A stretch of DNA of 64,000 nucleotides, taken from an uncultured Acidobacteriaceae bacterium (GTDB lineage: Bacteria; Acidobacteriota; Terriglobia; Terriglobales; Acidobacteriaceae). A program made the position numbers and the translations under genes. Each line of letters opens with the position of its first letter. Position 1 is the first letter of the stretch. The stretch spans positions 1 through 64,000 of the forward strand of contig CAIKND010000100.1 of assembly GCA_903828675.1 (NCBI GenBank), read 5' to 3'. Shown here piece by piece: positions 8,702-18,797 of the stretch. The notes under the pieces were generated by a model, which was not told where the DNA came from, made no database searches, and saw nothing but the letters and a program-made list of their open reading frames with translations.

Positions 8702-9784
8702 TCATCGCGATCCCTTCAGCATCTTCAGCGCGATCCCCACCTTATTGCCCAGCGTCTTCTGCGACAAGCATGTCATCAGGCAGAGTTTCTCGCAGCCTGC
8801 CGTCCCCTTGCGCACCGCGCGGGCGGCGGCGTCATGCCAGATCTCGCGTGCCGACTTCTCCTTGATGTTGCCGATCGTCGGGAAGCCCTGAACGCACACC
8901 TCGATGTCGCCATTGGTCCGAATGAAGAAATTGCGCATCCCCACGCGACAAGGCAGCGCCGAGCGGGGAGCCAGTTCGCCGCGAAAATGACCCGGCATCA
9001 GGCGAAGCACATGCGCTGGCGTCAGAATCGGCGCCCCCTTTTCCTGCATCTCTACAAGCTGTCCGATCACCGCCTCGAACTCAGCTATTTCCCCATCCTC
9101 TATCCAGAGTTCGTCGTACGTCTCTGGAGACCAGCGGGTCATCGGCTGCGGACTCACGCATAGGTCGCCCATCCCCGCCGCCCACTCTACCAGTGCGGGC
9201 AAATGGCGAAAGTTGATCGAATTCACGGTCGGTTTGATCGTGATCGGAAACTCGACCTTCTGCAGCCTTCTTTCGTCGGAAAGGTATTCAATCCCCTTGC
9301 TCAACTTGTCGAAAAGCCCAGCTGATCCGCGCAGGTAATCGTGGACTTCCGCGGTCGGCGCATCCAGCGAGATGTTCACGTTAAATGGATGAGTCGCAAC
9401 AATCCTCGCGGCACTAGCCTTCGTCAGCGCCGACCCGTTGGTCGTCACCCCGGCCTTGATCCCCTGGTCGCGGCACCAACCAAGAAGGTCGATGAATCCA
9501 GGCTTGATCAGCGGTTCCCCGCCGCTAAAGTTGATTGAGAAGTTCCCTACGAAATCCTTCACGCTCAGCAGCGCCGCCTCCCACTCCGCGATCGACATCT
9601 CTTCGGAGTATTGAGGAAACCGCCAGTACTCGCAGTACCGGCACTTCACGTTGCAGCGTTCGTTTACAAGGCCATAGAAAGTTACCGGTCTGGTCAGGTC
9701 AACCCCGGTCTTGAGATAAGCCACTTCGGCAAGTGCGCTTACTGTATGTTTCCATCCAAGGCTTGTAAGTTCGCCAACGTTCAT
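8702..9784 (-). CDS. Radical SAM/SPASM protein of the exopolysaccharide locus
   Basis: This 360-residue cytosolic enzyme has the CxxxCxxC cluster motif at Cys44, Cys48 and Cys51 (ERCNVKCRYCEYW) and a GGEPL motif (NFSINFSGGEPLIKPGF) typical of S-adenosylmethionine binding. A C-terminal SPASM-like Cys set follows (CRVGMRN, VCVQGFP, CEKLCLMTC), likely holding auxiliary Fe-S clusters. Family members modify peptides or small molecules by radical chemistry. Here the setting suggests a sugar, lipid carrier or a locus-encoded product, but the substrate is unknown. The ATG at 9784 has GAGG in good position (AGGAACGAGGCTGCG). The 21-residue extension available upstream has no such site. Confidence 0.85.
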   Translation of the reverse strand: MNVGELTSLGWKHTVSALAEVAYLKTGVDLTRPVTFYGLVNERCNVKCRYCEYWRFPQYSEEMSIAEWEAALLSVKDFVGNFSINFSGGEPLIKPGFIDLLGWCRDQGIKAGVTTNGSALTKASAARIVATHPFNVNISLDAPTAEVHDYLRGSAGLFDKLSKGIEYLSDERRLQKVEFPITIKPTVNSINFRHLPALVEWAAGMGDLCVSPQPMTRWSPETYDELWIEDGEIAEFEAVIGQLVEMQEKGAPILTPAHVLRLMPGHFRGELAPRSALPCRVGMRNFFIRTNGDIEVCVQGFPTIGNIKEKSAREIWHDAAARAVRKGTAGCEKLCLMTCLSQKTLGNKVGIALKMLKGSR

Positions 9785-9982
9785 CGCAGCCTCGTTCCTG
9801 TATCTAGCCGCGCCTGAAAGCGGGGGAAATATGTCACTGCTTGCCACATCGAAACAAATTCAGCAAAAGCCCACAAACTCGTAAAGCTGGCTGCCTAAAT
9901 GCCGTCAGCCGCAAACGGTATGGATTGGAGCTCTCTCCAACCACTCTACCCGCTCAAACAATGTCCCGGTCCCCATCCGGTT

Positions 9983-11176
9983 TCATCCGTTAATGCGCGT
10001 CTGTGCCGGAAGCCCTTCCTGCTCTCCGACCAGCCCGATGCGCACGGGCGCTTCCGATTCCGGGACCAGTGAACGTCCGCGCGAAATCGCCGGCTGCCAT
10101 TCGTCAAACAGCGGTTGCACACACCAGGCATAAAGCAGAAAACGCATCTTGTAATTCAATCCGGCCAATGAAACCGAAAGCCCGGCTTCAAGCAATTGAC
10201 GCCGCGCATCCATCAGAATGCCAAAACCCGCCGCGGTCGTCTGCCGCACTCCCTGCAAATGCACCACCATCACCAGCCCGTTGAGGATGCTGGCTGTCGT
10301 GGCCTCCTGCAACGCTTCCGCGGCCTCGGTCCCCAATTTGCCGTGTATATAAGCGTGCAGCACCTGCGGCGTGAACGCCGTCTTCACTCTTGAATGGCCC
10401 AGGTACGGCTTCTGAATCCAGGCGGCCAGCAACGCCATCGGCAGTCTCCGGCCCAAGCCGAGAAAATCGCGCAGGTAACGCGGACCAAGCCGCATAGGCT
10501 CCTGCAAAAACCGCATTAGCCACTCCAGGCAGCACTGCTGGATCCACCGCGGAGCACGCAGCGCGTCGCCCACCAAAATGTCAAAGCTTCCGCCCACGCC
10601 CATCGACAGCGGTACACCCAGCCTCTTGCGATGCATCCAGATCCACTTTTCCTGTTTGGGGTTTCCAAAAGCAACTAGCAATATATCCGGCTTCACCGCG
10701 TGAATCCGAGAAAGAATTTCAACGTGATCCATCCGTATCAAGTTCTCTTCGGCAGGGGAGTAGGTACCCACGATGCGCACCCCTGGATGGTCGCGCTCCA
10801 GCAGTTGGCTGGCGCGTTCCGCCACTCCGGGTCTCCCACCCAGTAAAAATATCCCGTATCCCTTGCGCGCGGAGAGGCCTGCCAACTTCGGCACAAGGTC
10901 AACCCCGGTGACGCGCTCGGCCAGCGGACAGCCCAGAAGTCCAGAAACCCATACCAAAGGCATTCCATCCGGCACCACAAGACTGCATCCCGCCATGATT
11001 CTGTGCAAGTGCGGATCAGCCAGCGCATTCAGCCAGACATCTATATTGACAGGACAAATCTGGTGCGTCCCTCCGGACAACACCAAACGTTCCATGGTCT
11101 CGACCGCCTGGTCGACCGTCAAGCTATTCAGAGGCAACCCCAAAATCGCGACAGGGTGCTGCAGATTGCTCTTCAT
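9983..11176 (-). CDS. WecB/TagA/CpsF-type glycosyltransferase (GT26) with C-terminal STAS-like domain
   Basis: Residues 1 to about 250 of this 397-residue protein match GT26 glycosyltransferases: AILGLPLNSLTVDQAVETM, NIDVWLNALADPHL, VVPDGMPLVWVSGLLG, GIFLLGGRPGVAERA and VAFGNPKQEKWIW. The enzyme would transfer a HexNAc-type sugar onto a lipid-linked acceptor early in repeat-unit assembly. Residues of about 268-360 resemble a STAS domain (AYIHGKLGTEAAEALQ, VVHLQGVRQTTAAGFG), an unusual attachment. The usual DSSG phosphorylation site is replaced by TTAAG. The start is uncertain. ATG 11176 has GGAAG eight bases upstream; ATG 11215 and TTG 11248 are alternatives in frame. It is the first gene of the minus-strand operon. 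Confidence 0.85.
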   Translation of the reverse strand: MKSNLQHPVAILGLPLNSLTVDQAVETMERLVLSGGTHQICPVNIDVWLNALADPHLHRIMAGCSLVVPDGMPLVWVSGLLGCPLAERVTGVDLVPKLAGLSARKGYGIFLLGGRPGVAERASQLLERDHPGVRIVGTYSPAEENLIRMDHVEILSRIHAVKPDILLVAFGNPKQEKWIWMHRKRLGVPLSMGVGGSFDILVGDALRAPRWIQQCCLEWLMRFLQEPMRLGPRYLRDFLGLGRRLPMALLAAWIQKPYLGHSRVKTAFTPQVLHAYIHGKLGTEAAEALQEATTASILNGLVMVVHLQGVRQTTAAGFGILMDARRQLLEAGLSVSLAGLNYKMRFLLYAWCVQPLFDEWQPAISRGRSLVPESEAPVRIGLVGEQEGLPAQTRING

Positions 11177-11248
11177 TTCAAGCTTCCAGTCCCTGCCTAT
11201 CTGCGTACCATTCATAAGCAGCGGATACGATTGCCACACCTTCAACAA

Positions 11249-11616
11249 CTACGCACTCTCACTGTCGCGCTCGATCCACGCCTATTCAACGCCCCATGAG
11301 CCCGAGATCAATTCCAGTTATCCAGTTAAGTCAGCTCGGCTTGGCTCGCTGCCAAAGCTCCGCGCACTGCATACTCCATATGCACTTCATCGGTTATGAC
11401 GGACTGATGGATTAAAACCTAGTCGCTTGATCCCTCCTGAGCAATGGCGCAAAGGTGGAATCCTGTGGCTTAAACTCTGTGTCCTTAGATACATAGTAAT
11501 TCAGCAATTCAGTAACCATCTATAAGTTACTTTACGTCTCGCGAGTAACATATAAACTGCCGATTCCATATGACCAGCTTCATTTCGAGCGGGCCTTCTA
11601 ACTCGAATTCCAGCTA
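11249..11616. promoter_or_regulatory. AT-rich intergenic region upstream of the exopolysaccharide operon
   Basis: The 370 bases between the hydrolase gene and the glycosyltransferase gene are clearly more AT-rich than the flanks and should hold the operon promoter. No confident -35/-10 pair is visible on the minus strand. Structures seen are a direct repeat AATTCAG-C-AATTCAG at 11498-11512 and an inverted repeat GTTACT/AGTAAC at 11526-11531 and 11544-11549. The region also has to contain the end of the upstream transcript. No gene is seen. Confidence 0.35.
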
Positions 11617-13983
11617 TTATTCCGACCACTCCAGAACCGCCATCGAGCAGGGAGCAAGAGTCAGCTCCTTACCATCGAACCCCTCTTCCTTCACTCTCAC
11701 TTGCGTCGTCGTCTCGTTGGTATCTCCCGGCCCGGAACTGACCATCCTTGAGAGCTTTACTTTGATATTCGCGGCGAGGCCGGGGCCCTCCAGGCTGATC
11801 CGCCGAGCCTGATGCAGCCCATAATTCAAGACAATTAAACCGTGGTCCTTCTCATTCTGAAAGCCATAGGCATCAAGCTCGTGAACACCCCTCAGGTGAA
11901 CCCCGTCGTTGCCCTCCGGCTGGTCATGTACTGGGTCCTCGCCGGTAACCTCCACTTTCACCAGATCGCCCTGGATTGCCCGGTTCGCCAGGCTCTCTGC
12001 CAGAAATTGGGGACGCTTTCGCCCAAGCGCACCCATCTCCACCACGCTTCCCCACAGCCTCACTAAGGTACCGTCCGGACGCTTGAAGCGATACTGGGGC
12101 AGTGCAAAAAGCATCTGGTCGCGCACTCCATCGTCGCGCATCATGCGCAGCATATGCCCGGTCACGGCAATCCCCGCCGCCGCGGATGGTGTAAACCGGT
12201 CCAGCACCGCCTCCGTCGCCGTACCTCCCGTGGTGTGCAGATTCACCTCGTAGACAGCCAGTTGCCTTCCTCCCGCTGAAGCTTTTGTGGCCTGCACAAT
12301 GCCCTCGCGCGACATCTGCTCCGGCTGAGCCATCAACGGCCCATATAACTCGTCGTCATTTCCCCACCGCGTAATGCCCAGCATCATGTAAGGAGCAATG
12401 GCCAGCGAATTGGCCTGCGTAGCAGCCGCCAGCAAGCCCGCGTTCCGCTCCGGAAAGTACGCCTGCGAGCCCACCACCAAATCGTACCGGCCTGCATCGC
12501 TGCCCGCTGCCGCCCGGAACGCAGCAAACACCATATTCGACCGCCGCCCGTACGCCGCGGGATCTTCCATCGTCTCGCCCTGATAGCTGCTGTTCCAGGT
12601 TTCGTTTCCCAGTTCCACGTGGATCGTCTTGAAACTCCGCGTCCACGGCTCGCTTCGTCCGCCGGCCGCCCGCAACGCGCCACCCGTCGTTCCCGCACCG
12701 CCCGCCAGGTACTCGGCCAATTTGCGCGCCTCATCCCGGCTCATCGCCACCGGAGCCACAATCCACGGCTCCGCGCCCACCTCTTGGCATAGGTCCAGAA
12801 ACTCAGGAATCCCCACCGGAATGTCCTCCGTCGCCGCAAACCAAGTCCTGTATCCGGACCGCACCCGCGCCATCGGCGGCGCCAATAAATTGTCCACCGT
12901 GCTACCCAGCCCGCCATAGCTTGACATGAAACGCAGCACGCCCGGCCGCAGTTCCTTCAGCGTCTCCACCACCTCATCGCGGTAAGCTGTCCGATTCGCC
13001 GAATCGCCCCCGGCCTGCTCCAGGTCAACGTCGTCCATCAGCAGGACGCCGCCCGTCACGCTGAAGCCAACTTCAATCGCCGCAGGTGAGAGCCCATTTT
13101 CGTCGGCTGTAAAATCCTCGTGGTAATCCGACCATGCCGAGGTCAGCGAGATGTCTCTGTCAAGATAGCTTGGTATCTTCGGCGCCAGCCGCCGCACATG
13201 AATGTGCAACACGTGCGCCCCGGCCACTGCCTTTGCCTTGAAGCTCAGCCTGTACCGTCCCCGAAACGGAAGAAATGTCATCCCTTCTGAGGAGTCGAGG
13301 TACGAATTCACTTGCGCCAATTGCCCCGGCGCACCTGCCTCCATGCGCAGAGCCTGGTGTCCCTGCGTGCACGGCGGCAAATCCGCGCGTTCGGCCGACA
13401 ACTTCGCGCCACCTCGAACCGTCGGCCACCACCCCAGTTCCGGCTCGCCTGAAAACTGCTTTTGAATAGATAGCCAGTCACCCGCGCTGATCGTCACTCC
13501 ACTTTCCAGCGCCACTGCGTACCCGCCGCTCGAAGCCCCGCCCACAGTCACCGTGCCTCGCCGTCCCGCCGCCGATCCGTCCAGCACCTCGTAGCGCGCA
13601 CCGTCCCAGAAGCCCGCCGGGAACTGAATTCCCTGCCGCGTATCCACGCAGCGCCCCGCCCCTCCGTACGCGCAACGCAGAATCGTGCGGTAATTCATCC
13701 CCTCAAATCCCGGATTGCGAAAAAGTAGATTCTTCAGCATCTGCCCGGAGTCGTAGTAGTTCTGCTCGCCGAGGTTGATGCCAAGCCGCGTAACCCCCGG
13801 CAGAATCACCTGCCCCGTCACGCGAAAATGCGTCACCACTCCGCCGTCCGCTGCGCCGGCAGTCACTCCCGCAGTCCGCTGCGCATGGCCACAGGACGCC
13901 ATCCCAAGAGTGCCAAGAACAGCCAGAATAGCAACGGCACTCTTCAACAACATCCTCGTTCGAGCACACGACCTGAGCTTCAT
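11617..13983 (-). CDS. Secreted GH-A clan glycoside hydrolase-like protein (arabinofuranosidase-like)
   Basis: This 788-residue exported protein opens with MKLRSCARTRMLLKSAVAIL and a hydrophobic stretch ending LGMASCGHAQ, either a type I signal or a weak lipobox. The first third resembles a carbohydrate-binding beta-sandwich (FRVTGQVILPGVTRLGINLG, then NPGFEG and DVDLEQAGGD). The central part looks like a TIM barrel, with IHVELGNETWNSSY near residue 460; ELGNE is where clan GH-A enzymes carry the acid/base glutamate. YEVNLHT near 578 could hold the nucleophile. Substrate is not predictable, but location next to the polysaccharide operon suggests trimming or turnover of that polymer. ATG 13983 was chosen because it starts the signal sequence; a longer frame extends to 14259 without support. 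Confidence 0.72.
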   Translation of the reverse strand: MKLRSCARTRMLLKSAVAILAVLGTLGMASCGHAQRTAGVTAGAADGGVVTHFRVTGQVILPGVTRLGINLGEQNYYDSGQMLKNLLFRNPGFEGMNYRTILRCAYGGAGRCVDTRQGIQFPAGFWDGARYEVLDGSAAGRRGTVTVGGASSGGYAVALESGVTISAGDWLSIQKQFSGEPELGWWPTVRGGAKLSAERADLPPCTQGHQALRMEAGAPGQLAQVNSYLDSSEGMTFLPFRGRYRLSFKAKAVAGAHVLHIHVRRLAPKIPSYLDRDISLTSAWSDYHEDFTADENGLSPAAIEVGFSVTGGVLLMDDVDLEQAGGDSANRTAYRDEVVETLKELRPGVLRFMSSYGGLGSTVDNLLAPPMARVRSGYRTWFAATEDIPVGIPEFLDLCQEVGAEPWIVAPVAMSRDEARKLAEYLAGGAGTTGGALRAAGGRSEPWTRSFKTIHVELGNETWNSSYQGETMEDPAAYGRRSNMVFAAFRAAAGSDAGRYDLVVGSQAYFPERNAGLLAAATQANSLAIAPYMMLGITRWGNDDELYGPLMAQPEQMSREGIVQATKASAGGRQLAVYEVNLHTTGGTATEAVLDRFTPSAAAGIAVTGHMLRMMRDDGVRDQMLFALPQYRFKRPDGTLVRLWGSVVEMGALGRKRPQFLAESLANRAIQGDLVKVEVTGEDPVHDQPEGNDGVHLRGVHELDAYGFQNEKDHGLIVLNYGLHQARRISLEGPGLAANIKVKLSRMVSSGPGDTNETTTQVRVKEEGFDGKELTLAPCSMAVLEWSE

Positions 13984-14579
13984 ATCAGACCACAACTTTC
14001 GTTGTACCGCGAACGCAGAAATATCAACCAGAGCATCACAGGAGTGGGAGAGTCTCAGCTCGGAGGGAGGCGGGGGCAGCCGGCGCATAAAGCCTGGGGA
14101 TTTCCATCGCCACTGAACACCTGCACCATTCCCGAGTTTCATCGCTCCATATGCGGTTTTAATGGCCCTCGCCATCTCAATGATCGTACACCTCCCTAAA
14201 CCCTGGCACTCGCAAAAACCGAAAGGCACGGTAGCCGATGGGTGACCTTGCCCTCGCAAAACGTACTCCTTATCGAGCTGTTCTAATGCGAAAGGGTAGC
14301 GAATATGAGGAATGGGAAGCGGGGCAGGTCACAATGGCATCTTCTTCCCATCCATTCCCGCAAAATGCGCGGGAATGGATGGGGCACCCGAACAATATTT
14401 ATTTGCCGGAACCATAGGTCGGAAGGCATTTTCCGGGTTCAGGGCGGTAGATGGAATTCGATGACGCACCGAACCTCAATTACACCAAAGCGGATGCAAA
14501 TGAGCGGATAGTATTCTGTGTAGCGGGTTTGGATGAGACGGCGTGCATGTGGAACGGCGGGATACGAGGGGATGAACGT
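13984..14579. other. Divergent intergenic region between hydrolase and hutU
   Basis: This 596-base region separates two divergent genes, so it should contain a promoter for each. It also holds a copy of the dispersed 77-base repeat (14342-14418). In-frame extensions of both flanking genes enter it (to 14259 on the minus strand, from 14451 on the plus strand), but neither extension looks like protein from its family. I identify no convincing sigma-70 hexamers. Confidence 0.35.
14342..14418 (+). repeat. Dispersed intergenic hairpin repeat, copy 1
   Basis: A 77-base element starts TTCTTCCCATCC and ends CCATAGG. Its core is a perfect 12-bp stem, ATCCATTCCCGC (14350-14361) with GCGGGAATGGAT (14369-14380), and a seven-base loop AAAATGC. 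The conserved ATGGGGCACCCG and a TATTTATTTGCCGGA tail follow. The same element recurs at 34681-34757 and 46112-46188 in the same orientation. This copy ends 161 bases before the hutU start codon. Confidence 0.8.
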
Positions 14580-16244
<1,665 letters not shown>

Positions 16245-16246
16245 AG

Positions 16247-17497
16247 ATGGCTGCTGCGCTTGCGGTTGTGAACATTGGGCAACTGGTTACGCTGGCTGGA
16301 CCGGCGCGTCCACGCGTGGGCGGGGAGCTGCGTGAGCTGGGGCTGGTGGAAGACGCTGCACTGCTGATTGAAGCGGGACGCATTACGGCAGTGGGAGCTT
16401 GTGCGGAGATTCGTTCGCAGATTCCAGACGGCGGCACGGTGATTGACGCTGGAGGAAACTGCGTAACTCCGGGCTTTGTGGATGCGCATACGCACCTGGT
16501 GTTTGCGGGCACGCGGGCGGCGGAGTTTGAACAGCGCATTGGCGGAGCGACTTATCAGGAGATTGCCGCGGCGGGCGGGGGGATTCTGAGTACAGTGAAG
16601 GCGACGCGCGCGGCCAATGAGGACGAACTGCTGGCGGGGGCGCGGCGGCGGCGGGACTGGATGCTGGCGTGCGGCACAACGACCATCGAAGCGAAGTCAG
16701 GTTATGGGCTGGAGCGCGAGACGGAGTTGCGCATGCTGCGCGTGCTGGCGCGGCTGGAGGAAGAGGGGCCGGCGCATATTGTCTCTACTTTGCTGGCAGC
16801 GCATACGGTTCCACCGGAGTTTGCTGGGCGGAGGGAAGAGTATGTCCGCTGGATTGTTGAGGAGCTGATTCCGGAGGTTGTGGCGTTGAAGCTGGCGCGG
16901 AATTGCGATGTGTTCTGCGACGATCACGCATTTACCGTGGATGAGGCGCGCCGGGTGCTGACTGCGGCCAGGCAACATGGGTTGCGGCTGCGCGTCCACG
17001 CTGAGCAGTTTCGGCCGGGGACGGGAGCGGCGCTGGCGGCGGAGATGGGCGCGGCAACGGCCGATCATCTGGAGGCTGTGACAGAAAAAGGGCTGGGCGA
17101 GCTGCGTGAGGCTAAGGTTCAGCCGGTGCTGCTGCCGGGCTCGGTTTTTGCGCTGGGGCGCACTGAGTATCCGCCGGCGCGAAAGATGATTGAGATGGGG
17201 TTGGGGATGGTGCTGGCTACGGACTTCAATCCAGGGTCGTCCCCGGTGGCGTCGATGCCGTTTGTTCTGTCACTGGCGAGCGTGCAGATGCAGATGATGC
17301 CAGCCGAGGCGCTGATGGCCGCAACGCTCAATGCGGCGTGGAGCCTTGGCGTGGGGGACCGCAAAGGGTCATTGGAAGCGGGCAAGGATGCGGATTTTCT
17401 GATTCATGAGTTTACGGATTTTCGCGAGCTTGCTTACTATATCGCAGCGCCTTTGCGGCCGCGCGTTTTTGTCGCGGGCAGGGAAGTAACTCTGTAA
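16247..17497 (+). CDS. hutI: Imidazolonepropionase
   Basis: This 416-residue metal-dependent amidohydrolase opens the ring of 4-imidazolone-5-propionate to N-formimidoyl-glutamate, the step after urocanase. The metal-binding VDAHTHLVFAGTRAAEFEQR block, GGGILSTVKATR, EAKSGYGLERETELRML, the VHAEQF segment and LATDFNPGSSP are characteristic. Only two bases separate it from hutU, and GGAG in the end of hutU serves as ribosome-binding site, so the two are one transcript. Neither histidine ammonia-lyase nor a formiminoglutamate hydrolase is present nearby, so the rest of the pathway must be encoded elsewhere. It converges with the following minus-strand gene. Confidence 0.96.
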   Translation: MAAALAVVNIGQLVTLAGPARPRVGGELRELGLVEDAALLIEAGRITAVGACAEIRSQIPDGGTVIDAGGNCVTPGFVDAHTHLVFAGTRAAEFEQRIGGATYQEIAAAGGGILSTVKATRAANEDELLAGARRRRDWMLACGTTTIEAKSGYGLERETELRMLRVLARLEEEGPAHIVSTLLAAHTVPPEFAGRREEYVRWIVEELIPEVVALKLARNCDVFCDDHAFTVDEARRVLTAARQHGLRLRVHAEQFRPGTGAALAAEMGAATADHLEAVTEKGLGELREAKVQPVLLPGSVFALGRTEYPPARKMIEMGLGMVLATDFNPGSSPVASMPFVLSLASVQMQMMPAEALMAATLNAAWSLGVGDRKGSLEAGKDADFLIHEFTDFRELAYYIAAPLRPRVFVAGREVTL

Positions 17498-17517
17498 GTG
17501 AAGGTAAGTCAGCTAAC

Positions 17518-18714
17518 TTATGGATTTGTGTCGATTTGCTGAGGGGTAATCTCCTCGCCCTCGCTTGGCTTGCGAAGGGTTCCCGGGGTGGAACTGTGGA
17601 GCTTTCTGAAGACGTCCAGGGCCTTCTGCTGGGCGTTTTTATTGCCGACCGCGCGCTCGGCCTGGGCAAGCCGGTACCAGGCGACTTCATCGTCGGGCCT
17701 GAGTCGAGTTGCGCGTTCAAGATGGGCTACGGCCTGGTCAGGGTTTTGGGCCTTGAGGCAGACGCCGCCCAAGCCTACCAGGGCCTCTTCAAAGTCGGGG
17801 AAGCGCTTGAGGACTTGCTCGAACTGCTGGCGTGCCTCTTCGAGATTACCAAGGTCCGCCTGCATTGTCGCTAGTTCGTAACCGGCATTTCCGTTGCCGG
17901 CATCGATGGTTAGCTCGGTAGTGAATTCGCGTTGCGCGGCATCCCGGTCCTCAGGCTTTTGCACTTCTCTGAAGCGAGCCAAATAGACGCGCCCGAGCCG
18001 GTAATGGATGCCGGGACGGCGGGGCTCGAGCTGGAGGACGCGGTTGAACGCGGTAATCGCGGCGTCATAGGATTTCTGACTTTCATTGGCTTCGCCGGAG
18101 GCTTGTAACATCCAGACGGAACCGGGCGCTTTGTCGTGGAGTTTCTCCATAACTAGAAAAGCGAAGTTACCGTAGATTCTCCCGGTGTGATAGAGGACTT
18201 CAGGATCGTCGGGATAGAACTTGTTGAGCTTGAGCGAGGTTTCAACTGCGTCGTCGTCGCGGCCGAGGCCGGTATAGGCGCGGAGGAGCTGCAAGCCGCA
18301 CATGCGCCTGACTTCAGGGTCGGCGGTTTGCTTGAATCCTTTTTCAAGGTGGGGCAGGGCTTCAGGGAACTTGCCTGACTCCGCCAACGACATACCCAGG
18401 AGGCTATCCAATTTGGGGAGGCTGGGCTTGAGCTTTTGCGCGGTGCGCACTTCATGTACGGCTCCGTCGTAGTCGCGGAGCTTGAAATAGATTACGGCCA
18501 AAGTGGCGTGAACTTCAGCAACGCCGGGGTCGAGCTTTGCCAACTGCTCAAAATTTTCTTTCGCAACCGTAAACTGGCCTGCCGCCAGAGCCTGCTGGCC
18601 AGCGGCGGCATAAGTCTCTCGTTGATCATCGCTGCCTGACTGTGCACGCACGATCAGGGGCAGGAAACAACAGAGCGCGAAAACTGCGGCCAGGAACGGA
18701 TATTTCGCTTTCAT
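17518..18714 (-). CDS. Exported tetratricopeptide-repeat protein
   Basis: This 398-residue protein has a signal peptide (KYPFLAAVFALCCFLPLIVRAQ) and then TPR units through most of its length, such as AAAGQQALAAGQFTVAKENF, VHATLAVIYFKLRDYDGAVHE and FEEALVGLGGVCLKAQNPDQA. It is probably a periplasmic scaffold for protein contacts. A related TPR protein at 30639-31763 stands beside a TonB receptor and a cytochrome, and this one likewise stands beside a TonB receptor gene (18798-22451), but a terminator lies between them. Specific partner and role are unknown. Confidence 0.82.
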   Translation of the reverse strand: MKAKYPFLAAVFALCCFLPLIVRAQSGSDDQRETYAAAGQQALAAGQFTVAKENFEQLAKLDPGVAEVHATLAVIYFKLRDYDGAVHEVRTAQKLKPSLPKLDSLLGMSLAESGKFPEALPHLEKGFKQTADPEVRRMCGLQLLRAYTGLGRDDDAVETSLKLNKFYPDDPEVLYHTGRIYGNFAFLVMEKLHDKAPGSVWMLQASGEANESQKSYDAAITAFNRVLQLEPRRPGIHYRLGRVYLARFREVQKPEDRDAAQREFTTELTIDAGNGNAGYELATMQADLGNLEEARQQFEQVLKRFPDFEEALVGLGGVCLKAQNPDQAVAHLERATRLRPDDEVAWYRLAQAERAVGNKNAQQKALDVFRKLHSSTPGTLRKPSEGEEITPQQIDTNP

Positions 18715-18738
18715 GGAGTTAGTGTATCTCCTGCATAG

Positions 18739-18775
18739 AAAACTCCGCCACGCCGGGATGGCGTGGCGGAGTTTT
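18739..18775 (-). terminator. Rho-independent terminator after the first TonB receptor gene
   Basis: AAAACTCCGCCACGCC (18739-18754) and GGCGTGGCGGAGTTTT (18760-18775) form a perfect 16-bp stem with loop GGGAT. Read leftward it ends in TTTT and lies 23 bases past the stop codon of the receptor gene. It would insulate the TPR gene downstream on the same strand, which must then have its own promoter in the 24 bases that remain or depend on read-through. Confidence 0.85.
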
Positions 18776-18797
18776 GGTGTGAACCGTTGATGATCAG

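Noticed and set aside
11498..11512. Direct repeat AATTCAG-C-AATTCAG
   Set aside because: Too short and in AT-rich DNA; it could be chance, so it is mentioned only in the intergenic entry.
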